From assembly GCF_037392515.1 (NCBI RefSeq), contig NC_090290.1, positions 37,330,753 through 37,394,752 on the forward strand: a stretch of 64,000 nt of DNA, given 5' to 3'. This document shows positions 51,959 to 63,388 of this stretch, one piece after another; positions within the stretch are counted from its first letter, which is position 1; the number at the start of each line of letters is the position of its first letter. Both the position numbers and the translations under genes were made by a program. Below the pieces are notes generated by a model, which saw only the letters and a list, made by a program, of their open reading frames with translations, searched no databases and was not told where the DNA came from. Source of the DNA: Haliotis asinina (lineage: Eukaryota > Mollusca > Gastropoda > Lepetellida > Haliotidae).

Positions 51959-52576
51959 ATGGGTCTGTACCCAGTCGTAGATTAAGTAGCGAAGACGCTG
52001 GAAACCGTAGATGGGTTCCGCTTGAGGCAGTTATGTGATGTGAAACGTCAACTAGAACAAGACCGTGACACGCGGAAAGCACTATGTAAAAAATATAATA
52101 GAGCTTTCAATATCGTGGACGGGGTTGACACTACCCTTATGGCAACCAGCATGGGACTAGGGGCGGCAGGCGTTGGGTTGTTAGCTACCATCGTGGCCGC
52201 ACCTATAGTGCTAGGTATTGAAATAACGGCTGGGGTGGCAGGGTTGGCAGGGTTGGCGCTTAAGTTAGTATCACGCAGACTTAATCGTAAGGCATTGAAA
52301 CACGACGAGATCAGGGTTCTGGCCGAAGCAAAGCTGAACACAGTGAGTGAGCGAATTTCCACGGCACTCTCTGACAGTAAGATCTCAGAAGAGGAGTTTC
52401 GTTCAATCCTATCTGAACTCAAAAAATATAACGGAATGAAACAAGATATTCGGTCCAAGTCTCGTAAGTCTGCTATCAGCGAGGACGAGAAAAAAAAGTA
52501 CATAGAACAGGGGATACAAAAAGCCCAGCAAGCCTTTATTATGAACACCAAAGAGATCGTAGGCGGTTCACGTTAA
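51959..52576 (+). pseudogene. Polinton last gene, membrane protein, early stop at codon 9
   Basis: ATG 51959 abuts the previous stop. The frame reads MGLYPVVD, then TAA at 51983, then continues in the same frame for about 197 codons (VAKTLETVDGFRLRQLCDVK). It has two hydrophobic helices (LMATSMGLGAAGVGLLATIV and VLGIEITAGVAGLAGLALKL), then a basic and charged helical tail (ISEEEFRSILSELKKYNGMK). Intact except for the nonsense codon, which suggests a recent mutation. It ends 28 bp before the right TIR. Function unknown. Confidence 0.65.
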
Positions 52577-52604
52577 ACTGTTTCATCGATATAAACATGA
52601 CATA

Positions 52605-52947
52605 GGGGAACACGAGGGCGATAGCCGTAAGCGAGCCACCGATCCTATATGGTCAGTCAAAACTTACAACATAGATAAAGTGGATATGAAAGCCGACGAA
52701 CCTAACTTATACTACTTGAGGGATGGGCCGGGTAGGGGGTTTGTAAGAGAAGAATTATTGATCGTACCGTACGGCACAGTGTTACCTCCTACCAACACAA
52801 AGTAGGCATAGTAATTACCGCCAACTTTTTTGTAGTAGGGGTAATAGTAGCAAGAGCTAAGGGCCCAACCAAAGCCTTATTTAGTAAATAAGGCTTTGTA
52901 GAGACATTTCTTGAAAGTGGTCCAGAACCCCTATTCCCTATACTACT
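52605..52947 (-). repeat. Polinton right TIR with duplicated integrase tail
   Basis: Mirror of 38692-39034. Its + strand encodes GEHEGDSRKRATDPIWSVKT through LPPTNTK and stop, the integrase C-terminus, with a Lys-to-Glu difference at GCCGACGAACC. The hairpin is at 52871-52897. Confidence 0.95.
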
Positions 52948-53221
52948 GAATTTCATAAGAAAGAAAATCTCCCCTCCAGAGAGTATATTGGATGTAATCA
53001 TCAAATGCAACTATGCGTCATCAGGGCCTCTGTAGTTTACGACAATCACAGGGTTATCTGGTCCTGACACGATCGTTTACCGACCGCTGTCATAAAATGG
53101 GAATATTACCCTGTGAGTATCGTGTTAAACAGCAAGACAACAATTAAAACAAGAAGACAGTCATCAACATATCCCGCAATGGCAAAATATTCTTCATGAA
53201 TGCGTCAACTAGGCATTATGT

Positions 53222-53290
53222 CAAATGAGTGGGTTAGGTTTTACGCCGCACTCAACAGTGTCACAGCTATAGGGCGGTCTGTAAGTTGGA
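53222..53290 (+). repeat. Fragment of dispersed gastropod repeat
   Basis: GAGTGGGTTAGGTTTTACGC, CGCACTCAACAGTG and GGGCGGTCTGTAAG match the 5' third of the 27126 copy. It lies between the Polinton and the non-LTR element. Confidence 0.6.
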
Positions 53291-53750
53291 GTACGATGCC
53301 AAGTGCCAATAAGTCAGCAGCTGTATAGCAAAGTGGAAGGGGAGTATTGAAAGGTTTTCAAGTTCTGCTCACGAAAAGAGACCAAGGGAAACAACTCTTG
53401 TAATGACTTACAGCAATTCGAAAAGATTGGCTTGGTCTGCTGACGAGGACAGACGTGTTTATCTCGCTCTCTGAGTCAGTGGTCCTGTATAGATTGTTCT
53501 CGCTGAGATTTACAGTGGTTAGTTGGGGGTGTTCTTTGTACTATACCATAAGCATAGTTGGTGAAACTTGCTTTGGTAATTAATTTAGTAATTATATTTT
53601 GTAACTGCCTTTAGTTGTAAGTTTGTGCTCGTGAACCTCACTTTCGTGTTTCGGTTGGCTGAGCACGCTCGGCTTTGTGCGTGCGTGTGGCACGTTTGGC
53701 TCGTGCAGACCCTACTTCGCGGATTAGGCTTGTCGACAACAGTGATAGCA

Positions 53751-55043
53751 ATGAATTCAGATTCTGATGGGGAATTTACAGCCGACTGGTCGGCTCCTGA
53801 TGATTTTGAGGAAACTTCCACTCATGCTGAATTCGCTGAGAAATATAATGCTATGTTGGCTAAACGTCCGAAACGAAAACATGATGACGATGTTCAGACA
53901 AAATGTAGTTTTAATGAACATAATTTGAAACCCATTGTTATTTTTTCCTCGGTCGACCCTAGTGTCAGTTTGAAATCCGTCAGTCCCGTTGCACTAGCTA
54001 AGGACATTCAAAAACATGTTGGTGATATCCATAGCCTGAAGAGGTTGGATAAGGGTGACATTGTGTTACACTGCAGATCGGCTGATCAGTCCAAAATGGC
54101 TCTCTCTTTAACGAGAATTTGTGGTAAACAGATCAAAGCTTATGTCCCCAAAAGTCTGCGAGAAACAAAAGGTGTCATTTACAATATCGATCTGGATATT
54201 TCTGAAGATGAAATAGTTGAGCAGCTGAAATCCTTTAAAGTTACTGATGCTAAACGTTTGACCAGAGGTAAGGAAAAAGAGCAGACATTATCAGTTCTGT
54301 TAACTTTTGCAAGTACTACACTCCCTGAGCATGTATACATGTACTATCAGTCCTTCAAGGTAAGAGCATATGTCCCACCAGCCCTCAGGTGTTATAAATG
54401 CCAGCGTTTCGGCCATACATCAACCAATTGTAAAAGTACAGTTCAGGTTTGTGCTCGCTGCAGTGGGGATCATGCCTATGATGCCTGCCCATCTAAAGAT
54501 ACCTTAAAATGTTCAAATTGCGGAGGAAAACACAGCGCTGCCTATAGAGGTTGTAGTAAATACAAGGAAGCGGTTGAAATCCAACGTGTAAAAGTTGAGA
54601 ACAAAGTTTCTTATAAAGAAGCCGTACAAATGGTCAAAGAGAACAACACTACTATGCCTGTGTCATTTGCAAATGTTGTCAAACGTCGTCCTAATAAACA
54701 GCCAGTTGTTTCATCTTCTCAGCAAGTTGCAACAAGTCTGCCTTCAGTGAAGGTCACTCAGGGTTCGAACAGAGCAAATAAATGCTCTTGTCAGTGTTCT
54801 ATCAATGGTGATAGGTCGTTGGATCACTCGCAGTCTACACATCTATCTGGCGATCGCAGCACATCCCAAGTTGAATATTCAACTGAAAATCTTGTTGCAT
54901 TCCTGCTAGAGGTTATCACAGTCAGCTTTGGTGCTACAAACCGTGATGACCAAATATATCGAATTATGTCCGCTGCAAAGTCTCATCTCCACATTGATAT
55001 ATCTCAAGATATCTTCCGTTCTTTTTCCACTGATAAATCATGA
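53751..55043 (+). CDS. Non-LTR ORF1, zinc-knuckle nucleic-acid chaperone
   Basis: 430 aa from ATG 53751 (MNSDSDGEFTADWSAPDDFE). The in-frame upstream extension is rejected as 5' UTR. Central RRM-like/PRE region (SLKSVSPVALAKDIQKHVGD to DEIVEQLKSFKVTDAKRLT). Three zinc knuckles from about residue 214 (CYKCQRFGHTSTNC, CARCSGDHAYDAC, CSNCGGKHSAAYRGC), then a Ser-rich tail. It binds element RNA. The frame is intact. Its stop overlaps the ATG expected to start ORF2 (ATGA at 55040). Confidence 0.85.
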   Translation: MNSDSDGEFTADWSAPDDFEETSTHAEFAEKYNAMLAKRPKRKHDDDVQTKCSFNEHNLKPIVIFSSVDPSVSLKSVSPVALAKDIQKHVGDIHSLKRLDKGDIVLHCRSADQSKMALSLTRICGKQIKAYVPKSLRETKGVIYNIDLDISEDEIVEQLKSFKVTDAKRLTRGKEKEQTLSVLLTFASTTLPEHVYMYYQSFKVRAYVPPALRCYKCQRFGHTSTNCKSTVQVCARCSGDHAYDACPSKDTLKCSNCGGKHSAAYRGCSKYKEAVEIQRVKVENKVSYKEAVQMVKENNTTMPVSFANVVKRRPNKQPVVSSSQQVATSLPSVKVTQGSNRANKCSCQCSINGDRSLDHSQSTHLSGDRSTSQVEYSTENLVAFLLEVITVSFGATNRDDQIYRIMSAAKSHLHIDISQDIFRSFSTDKS

Positions 55044-58000
55044 TGGATAGCGCCATCTTACTATTAACTATTCGAGTTTAGTGGCACACGGTCCTCATCT
55101 TAAAGCGTTTCTTGGAAAACTGGAATTCAAACCGGATGTACTATGCATTCAAGAAACCTTTCTCTGGCCTGAGTGTCAGTTCAAAATTAATGGCTATGTT
55201 TGCATGCGAAAAGACCGCATTGAATATGACCCTAAGACTAGAAATCCCAAACGTGGCGGTTGTGCTATTTTTGTTAAATCGGATTTAACATATAATAGCC
55301 ATACCTTGCCGAAACTTAATTTTGAGGCAAATGCTGTGGAAATTGTCTCAGAAGAGAAGCAATTCCTAACCATTGTTAATATATACAGCAATGGTACGCC
55401 ATCTTTAGATGATTATAAAATGCTGACAAATTCTATAGCTACACCAGTTTTGATATGTGGTGATTTTAATAGTCACAATGTACTGTGGGGAAGCAGGCAT
55501 ACAAATCATGCTGGTCAAGTTGTAGAAAATCTTTTGGATGACACAGGTTTGATAGTGCTAAACTCTGGCGAAATGACCCGTATAAATACTAGTAACTTTA
55601 CTTTCTCAGCATTGGATCTTACCCTTGTCTCGCCTATATTATCACACAAATGTCAGTGGGGTGTTTATCAAAATGACAGTCTGGGGAGTGATCACTTTCC
55701 AGTTTTCACTGAAATATCATTTAAACCTCTTCGAACACTTGGACTAGGAATTTCTAGATGGAGATTTAAATCTGCAGATTGGCATAAATTTGTTGAACAT
55801 TGTTCAAATGAAATAACGTGTGATTTGCTTACAGATGACATTGAAAGGTCAAATTACAATCTAACTTTCTCTTTGACTAAAATCTCAGAAAGAGCTATTG
55901 GGAAAACTTCTGGAAAGCCAAATACTCGAAATACTCAGTATTGGTGGAATAAGGATTGTGACAAAGCTGATAAAGCTCGACAAAAGGCCTATAACCGACT
56001 TCGCAGGACATCCTTACCGGTTGATTTAGAAGACTTTCGCAAAAAACGGGCTGAATTCCAGCGTCTTGTACGCTCTTTAAAACGCAACAGTTGGCGTTCT
56101 TATATATCTACAATAAACAGGCATACTTCCTTGTCTTCTATTTGGACCAAAGTAAAAAGGATTAGTGGGAACCACAATAGATCCCCTATTCCTGTTTTGG
56201 ATCAAAGTGCTATTTCCCGTGAAGAGAAAGCCAATCTTTTAGCAGATCAGTTTGAGGCTGTTAGCAGCTATGAAAACTTTTCTACTCAATTTAAAAAGGA
56301 AGTCACATATTTAGAGAATGAGATTATCCCTAAAATTTCAGATTCTTTATTACAACCTTTTCCTGAATATGATTTATCCTTTCACCTGGGAGGATTAAAA
56401 TCTGCAATATCAAAAGGTAAGAATACATCTCCTGGTGCGGATGAATTGTGCTACGAACACTTTAAACATATGCCCGATTCATCTTTAGAAGTCATACTAA
56501 ATATCATAAATCAAAGCTGGATATCTGGAAAGTTACCCAGGAGCTGGAGACATGCTGTTGTTATCCCTGTTCCTAAACCTGGTAAAGATCCATCTCGCCC
56601 TGTTTCATACAGACCAATAGCCTTAACGTCTAATTTGTGTAAAATCATGGAAAGGATGGTCACAAATCGTCTGAGTTTCTACTTAGAATCAAATGAATTA
56701 TTAGCGAGGCTACAGTGTGGGTTTAGGAAAACTCGATCATGCACAGATCACCTAGTTCGACTACAAAATGAAGCGCAGAAAGCATTAGGAAACCAAGAGT
56801 ATATGCTGTGTGTATTTTTAGACATTGAAAAGGCATATGATATGTTATGGAGAAATGGCCTTTTATTTAAACTGCAAAGGTTAGGGGTAAAGGGACGTAT
56901 GCTACAGTGGATAAAGTCCTTCCTAACTGATCGAACCATACAAGTTCGTATTGGGCAACACGTGTCTGACGTGCGAATTATTGTAAATGGCACTCCGCAG
57001 GGCAGTGTTATAAGCCCTTTGCTCTTTAATATCATGATCAATGATTTCTTTTCTGAACTTCCGTTAAATATTGACGCATCACAATTTGCAGATAATGGTG
57101 CTTGTTGGAGACGTTTTGGAAACATTGAGTTTGTTCACAAATCTATTCAATTGGCTCTAAATTCTATCGATCTTTGGTGTTCAAAGTGGGGGTTCAAGGT
57201 ATCCACTTCTAAATCAGTTGCTATGTTCTTCACAAGACGTAAACTTCCCCCAAATCTGAAGCTACACATTGGTGGTCGGGACATAAAATTTGTTTCAGAA
57301 TTTAAATTCTTGGGTGTAATCTTTGATCAAAAACTCACATGGTCCAGCCACATCGATTACATTTCATCAAAATGCACTAAAGCTCTCAATTTACTGAAGA
57401 GCGTGTCTTCCACAAAGTGGGGTGCTGATAAATCGTCCTTGCTTCTTTTGTACAAAGCACTCATTTTGTCTAGATTAGAATACGGTTGTCAAGTTTTCAT
57501 GAATGCTGCAAAATGTCATTTGGTTAAACTTGATCGTGTTCAAGCTAAAGCTCTTCGGATATGCACTGGTGCCTTTCCTACTACACCAGTTTCTGCCTTG
57601 CAGGTGGAATGCTCAGAACCTCCTTTGCAATACCATCGTCTTAAAGTGGCCCTTAAGTACTATTTATCTTTAAAAGCTTCATCTAGGTATCAACCAGCAA
57701 CTGATATTTTGTGTGATTGTGTGGAATATGCCATGTGTGATTGGAATCATGGAAAACCACCATTTGGATTACTCGTTCAACAATTTGCATCACAGTACGA
57801 GTTGAACAATCTTCAGCTGAATGCTGCGCAATCTCTACCTAAAACGGTTCCATGGACTTTAACACAACCTTCGATTTCTTATGATTTATCGGAGCTTGTA
57901 AACAAACAAATGTCACCATGTGTTGTTAAAATCCTAACCCAAGACTACATTCACAACAAATATAGTAATTTTACTCATATTTACACTGATGCTTCAAAAG

Positions 58001-58848
58001 ATCCCAGAACCGGTCATGTTGGTGGGGCCTTTTATATTCCTGATCTTGGTTTATCTAAAAGATTTAGATTGACTGATCATCTGTCTGTGTTTGCAGCAGA
58101 ATTGACAGCTATACTTCAAGCTTTAAAATGGGTAAAAGATAACGAGCACGAAGCAATAATTCTTACTGATTCGTTATCAGCTATACAAGCAATTCAATCA
58201 GGTATCCAAGGTCCACGCAGTGACATTATATATGACATCTTGTATCTTGATACTGTTCTAAACTCCATGTACATCAGCTGTGATATTGTTTGGATCCCTG
58301 CACATGTTGGTGTAGCTGGGAACGAAGTAGTCGACACACTTGCTAAGATGGCTTGCAACAGACCACAGCCAGATATTCAATCAATTAAGCCCATTCCAAG
58401 AGATTACTGGTTTGTCATTTCATCGTCAATAAATGCCTCTTGGCAAAATACATGGGACAGTGAAACTACAGGTAGACACATGTACTCGATTTGTCCTGCA
58501 GTAAACAAACATTTTAAAATCCGTAGGCGTTGCCGCAGAGATGAAGTTGTTTTAACTCGCCTCAGGCTAGGACACTGTGGATTAAAGGCATATAAAAGCA
58601 TTTTAGATAAAGACATCTCTCCTATGTGTGAAAGCTGTAACTTACACTGCCCAGAAACAGTTCAGCACTACCTCATTGAATGTCCAGCTCAGGAAAACCC
58701 ACGCAAGGCTCTTAGAGACATTGTGCTTAATAAAACCAAAACTATTTTTACGCTGAACGCAATACTTGGCGATAATTTAATGTATGGTTGCATACAAAGA
58801 GCTGTATTAGACTTCCTCGTCAAAACGGATAAGTACGACGTAATTTAA
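55043..58848 (+). pseudogene. Non-LTR ORF2: endonuclease, RT (FADN), RNase H
   Basis: The open frame 55081-58848 (about 1255 codons) has APE-type endonuclease motifs (CIQETFL, ICGDFNSHN, SDHFPVF). The RT follows (PVSYRPIALTS, FLDIEKAYD, GTPQGSVISPLLF), and the catalytic box is FADN at 57085-57096, with Asn in place of the second Asp. RNase H begins at about residue 968 (IYTDASKD, FAAELTAIL, LTDSLSAI, HVGVAGNEVVDTLAK) with all acidic residues. A C-terminal CESC...H...C zinc motif ends it. The expected ATG at 55040/55043 is in another frame, so a frameshift lies near 55070. RT is predicted inactive. Confidence 0.85.
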
Positions 58849-59239
58849 CTGGACAAGAATGTAACTGTTTGTTAAGTGTTGGGCGCATATAGGTCTTTTA
58901 AGGCCCAAGGTCGCCCTAAAACCTTACCTACCTACAGCAATTCAAATGTCCTCAAAAATGGCATCTGATTTCTTGCATACAAAACGTTCTCATTCCTCAT
59001 CCACGTTACAAGGATTCACGCCGTACTGTGGGGATTATTTTTCACCCCATTCCTATTTGAAAAGGTAGACCACTGTTTCAGCGTGTTGATCAACACTCTG
59101 TCTACTGCTATGGTCAGCGCTTTCATATTGTATTCCCAGATGTCAACTTACATACATACTAGATTACTAGAAACTAAAGTAACTGTGCATTATCTGATGT
59201 TTTGACATTTTTAAAGGCAGAATGATAATAACATGATCA

Positions 59240-59655
59240 GTGGCAGGTATTTTAATCAACGTTTACCTGCATGTTTGCAGAATGATATCGAAATCTGTAG
59301 GATTTGACACTGGACATCGTGACGCGCACTTGTGGTGGAGATCACTTCAATCCTCTCATCAGTTTCTTTGTCACCTGCCTGCACTAAGACCCCAGTCGCA
59401 TCATCCGTCATTGTTTCCAAATTGCCAGACCAATTTGTGGAATGAACTCCACAAAATCTGAGATCTAAACTCAAGACCTGGACTCATTCAAATCACAAAT
59501 TAAGACTCATTACTTCTGTGAAGCATACAACAAGCGCCGTACAACACTTTAATCTGGACATAGCGCTTTACAGATAGACAGATAGGTAGGTAGGTAGGTA
59601 GGTAGGTAGGTAGGTAGGTAGGTAGGTAGGTAGGTAGGTAGGTAGGTAGGTTTCG
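59240..59655 (+). mobile_element. 3' fragment of a CR1/L2-like LINE with (TAGG)n tail
   Basis: In shifting frames the sequence reads LWNEL, then LDSFKSQIKTHYFCEAY, the typical C-terminal signature (LWNxLP...LxxFKxxLKTHxF) of CR1/L2-type ORF2 proteins. The following (TAGG)n tract at 59581-59651 fits the microsatellite tail of such elements. Confidence 0.5.
59581..59651. repeat. (TAGG)n microsatellite
   Basis: About 17 perfect TAGG units following GATAGACAGA. Confidence 0.95.
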
Positions 59656-60345
59656 TCAAATGTCAGTTCACAAATCCAGTATCATGTATGTTCACAACTG
59701 GCGTCTTAATCCCATATTCAGAACTCATTATTTCTGTGAACCATACAGCAACTAACTTTCCATCAGTCTCAAGCGCGGCAGAGCAGTTAAATCTATACTG
59801 AACCAAAAATGTTCAGCACCCTTGCGTAAATGAGTCTTTAAAATGATAATCCTGCTCCAACATGTCTCAAATTAAAAGTTTACACTGCCAAATCTCTTGG
59901 CATTGATGCATGACAAAAAATCGAAATGCACGTGCATTTCTTTCAGATGTTGATGGCAATCATGGGAAATGCATTTTTCTGTGTCACACATAACAAAACC
60001 ATCCAGTGGTCGAAGCTATAATGTACACACGTTAAGACAGTCACCTGAAAAGGTTTAAATTCTATCAAGCATTCTGCACGGGCCGCAGGAGAGGCATGCC
60101 TGAAAATTAGCACACAAAGCCATTGGGAGACTGCAGGCTGGTCAAACCTGTCAGGAAGTAGCGCGTCATTTCAGTGTGCACAGGACCACGATTTCACGTC
60201 TCTGGGCACGTGTGCAAGAAACTGCCAAGCCAGAGATCATCCACGCTCAGGTGGACAAATATCATTTCACAAATTCAGTTTTGGGTATGGTCACCATTGG
60301 CGTCATCCTTGTATGGCATACCGGTCAGATAGAACAGCGCACCAG

Positions 60346-60706
60346 TTAGCTATCCTGATCACTTCGCCGTCTGTACACCGTTGCCCTGCCATCTGTCGTG
60401 TCCAGATGAAATGTCAGTTCGTCAGTGAACAAAACGCCTTGCCAGTCATGTCTGACTGTTCCGTAGATGCAGTCTGCACCAGGCACGACGTGTCTGTCAG
60501 TGACGCTGGAACAAACCTGGAAGCATCGCAGGATGTTGTGCTCCCTCACTAGGTTTCTTACAGTCCTGGAACTGTTTGGACGTAAGCCAGGAATGGTACA
60601 AGCATTCCAGCTTGTAGTCTGGAATCGATTCATTATGTGGGTCAGCCGAATGTGGCTGTCTTGGCGTGACGTCACGCGTGGACCGAGACAAATCTCTCGT
60701 GTTCAT
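60346..60706 (-). pseudogene. Tc1/mariner-like transposase fossil (copy B)
   Basis: Same as 609-951, with slightly better preservation of the block after the first Asp (VLFTDELTFHLDTTDGRATV then YRRR). No complete catalytic triad. Confidence 0.7.
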
Positions 60707-60995
60707 ATTTATTTTGAAAATGTCTCCATAGAGATGAGACCGTGTTTCAAAGTCTGACCACTTTTATTTGGGCCATTCCAGTCTCCCTCATACCTAGGGC
60801 TCGGACCTGCTGATTTCCTGTACGCCGTGACGCACGCGCAGTTCAGGTTGAAATTAAAGTGTTTTTCAAAACATTCAGAGAATAAAGCCTTCTCCATTTG
60901 TGCGACAAGATAACTGATATCCAGTTAATATATATTTTCAACTTGGGAATGAGCATATAACGTGATATGTAAGAAGGCAGTACACTTACCTTACC

Positions 60996-61349
60996 TAAAC
61001 GCATTCAACACGGGTGGTCAAAGATGGATAAGTATAAAAATGTAATAGTAGGAACTAAAAACAAAACTCACCGAGACGGGGGCTCCTTCCAACGACGCCA
61101 TGTTTTGCTGCGTGAGTTTCCGTTCGCGACCGACAAATCACGGAAGTGAGCCGACAAATTTCCGATGATGGCCGAGCGTGTTTCAAGTATTACCGACATT
61201 GCTTCCGATATGGCCGATGTGTTTCTGTTATTACCGCTAAATTGCCGATATGGTTGCAATTGCTTCACGAGTGGGCTGTTTACATTTGAGATGCAATTTC
61301 TTTAAATTTGCTGTAATTCCTTCAATTACTTAGGGCGGCCTGGTTACGA
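60996..61349. other. Copy B-specific segment
   Basis: About 350 bp replacing the 1.17 kb of copy A. I see no gene. An open minus frame (61068-61268) has repeated SDIGNLSA-like phrases from short internal duplications but no family resemblance. Confidence 0.4.
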
Positions 61350-61504
61350 GTGTGAAAGTATCCCTCAAATGACAGCAGGTGGAACTTGGGTCTGATACTA
61401 TAGCAGCGTTTTTCAGCATTCATCCAATTTTATCACATTTTTCCAACATATTTCACCAAATCTTTTAGACAAATAATGTCTTGTACAGTTGTATTCTTGT
61501 TCCT

Positions 61505-61600
61505 GTTCAGGCAGAATGTTAGCTAAGTGGTTCAAGCATTCACTCGTCACGCCGAAGACCCGGGTTCGATTCCCCATATTGGTGTATCCTGGATTCAAAC
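61505..61600 (+). repeat. tRNA-derived SINE (copy B)
   Basis: Same insertion as at 2576, with TTAGCTAAGTGGTTCAAGC and GGGTTCGATTCCCC. It therefore predates the duplication. Confidence 0.7.
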
Positions 61601-62594
61601 CAATAAATATGATAGAGACTTATTGTCAGCGTATTGGACACATGAATACATCTGTTCTCCTATTATTAGTAATATTTTGATAAAAGAAAGTTTTGGACAG
61701 AAATGATTTGTCTCAGTTTTGTTATAGCTTTGATCTGTTTATGGAAACAAGCTGATATATGGGTATTAAAAGTACACGGACTTTGTAGAATGTGTACAAC
61801 ATTCTGGTATTAAATATATAGGTTGAAAATACTATAAACGTCTTGTGTAGAATGGTTTAGGATAAAACATCCTCAGAACTACTACAAACACAATCGAAAT
61901 ATTATCTATTGGTAGAAAAGTAACCTGTGTGCGCAAATAATCTATGTTCATTTTTCACCCCTAAGAATGTGCCTTGGTGGACTTCATAGATTCATTGCTT
62001 CCGATTTATTACAAACCAGCGCATTTATTATCATTTCTTCCACCATATTTTTGTTTCTGTTGCAAGTAAATGAAAAGACAAATGTACGGAAACGTAGTAG
62101 AGCCACGGTGCATTTTGCAAGTTTCGAAAAAAATGAAATCTCATGAAAGTATACGTTCATGCTTTTGTCTTCTATTTAAAACGTTTGGCTGTTCCGTATA
62201 TGTCCAACGTGGAACTCACAAGAGTGAGTCCTGCTCAGTGAAATCATTATTTTTCACCTTAGCCCTGCTTCGCCTCCGTATTAATGTGTGTTGCATGTAC
62301 TCATTTCGAATTAATGGGTTTCTCCGTATGAGCAATCTCCTCATATTGCAAGTACTTACAAACATTTGGCACGGTGACTCATACAAGATCATGCATACAT
62401 ATGTGCAGTTTAACACCTGTCACCGCCTCACCGTGACCCGTAGCTCGATGATCTTTTAACCGGAAACATAGCAGGCGTTGACGGCTAGTGTTCTTCTTTC
62501 CTGGGTTTCAACTCAAGCTCAGTCTAGTCTAGTCTTCGTTCTCAGCTCTAGTTTTGTAATATACTTACAAGTTGGCAGTTAGAACTCGACCAGT

Positions 62595-62834
62595 ATGGGG
62601 AACCAGATCTCTCAAAAGGAAACGGAAAAATGTAAACTTCAGAAGATACGCCTCAAGTATATTGAACATCTAAAACAGCTGGAACCGGTACTGAAGGAAG
62701 AAGACTTACAGAATGGCGTAGACTCTGCTGGTACCTTTGACAAAATCGACCCTGGAAGATACGATTTACCTTTCGAAAACCTGGCTTTCGAAGGAGGTGG
62801 AGCTAAGGGACTGGGGCACGTAGGAGCGGTGAAG
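62595..62834 (+). CDS. Second patatin-like phospholipase gene, exon 1 only in window
   Basis: Eighty codons with one visible amino-acid difference from 3650-3889 (Ala32 to Val), keeping MGNQIS and GGGAKG and the GTAGTA donor. In copy A the next exon lies 2.5 kb downstream, which would be past the window end here, so the rest of this paralog cannot be judged. No exon 2-like sequence is visible up to 64000. Confidence 0.85.
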
Positions 62835-63388
62835 GTAGTACAAACTCGAGTGAAATGGGACTGTGTTAAGGGTCGGCATAAATGTACGTCATTTTTATAT
62901 ACTATTTGCGATACACGATACTTATTACTGGGGATTAGTCTTTTAACGATTTTACTGGAGAACCCTCTAAAACTATGCTACGCTAAAATACACATATCAC
63001 TATTAGGTGATAGAAGTTGCACGGTGATTGTTGACTCTGATCTTTTGTCGATGATCTGGTAACGTCCGCCAATGCCATACAGATTTTATAGAAAGAGATA
63101 TTACGGTCAGTACATATGCTCAGGAACGGGTGCACAGATAGTGTTGAGCAAAATGAGTGACCTGCCCAGAGCGACGTCGGGGATGTGAAAGAATCTATCA
63201 TAAAAACAAAATTTGTTTGCTGAATTCCTTTCACTTTCAGAGGTGACAGAATTTCGGTGCAATTTTGACATATATTTAAACAATAATGTCTTTTGAATAA
63301 ATTTGAAAGACAATTTTTGAAATTATTGGCATGGTACTAATAATAACTAACCCGTATGTTCACGGGTCTCCTTATTTTGATAAGCTGC

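Larger units (their letters stand above)
38692..52947. mobile_element. Maverick/Polinton virus-like transposon, 14,256 bp
   Basis: Terminal inverted repeats of 343 bp begin AGTAGTATAG and end in its complement, flanked by GAATT on both sides (38687-38691 and 52948-52952), a 5-bp target duplication (6 bp is usual). It encodes a retroviral-type integrase, protein-primed family B polymerase, FtsK/HerA-type packaging ATPase, double-jelly-roll major capsid, a probable minor capsid and several membrane or coiled-coil proteins. This gene set is diagnostic of Polintons. I could not identify the adenovirus-type protease. The polymerase, major capsid gene and last gene each carry one break, so this copy is probably not autonomous. 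Confidence 0.95.
53420..58932 (+). mobile_element. Full-length non-LTR retrotransposon (APE, RT, RNase H; I/Nimb-like)
   Basis: TACAGCAATTC occurs on both flanks (53409-53419 and 58933-58943), an 11-bp target duplication that fixes both ends. It has a 5' UTR of about 330 bp, ORF1 with three zinc knuckles, ORF2 with endonuclease, RT and RNase H, and a short 3' UTR ending CCTTACCTACC. The RNase H points to the I/Nimb/Loa side of the Jockey-I group; clade is inference. Two lesions (ORF2 start frameshift and FADN) make this copy inactive. Confidence 0.88.
59757..63388. repeat. Segmental duplication, copy B
   Basis: Matches copy A from base 1 (TTTCCATCAGTCTCAAGCGC) through TAAGCTGC at 63388, with the internal replacement at about 60996-61349. 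Small indels and substitutions are scattered over the whole length, including intron and SINE sequence. Confidence 0.95.
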
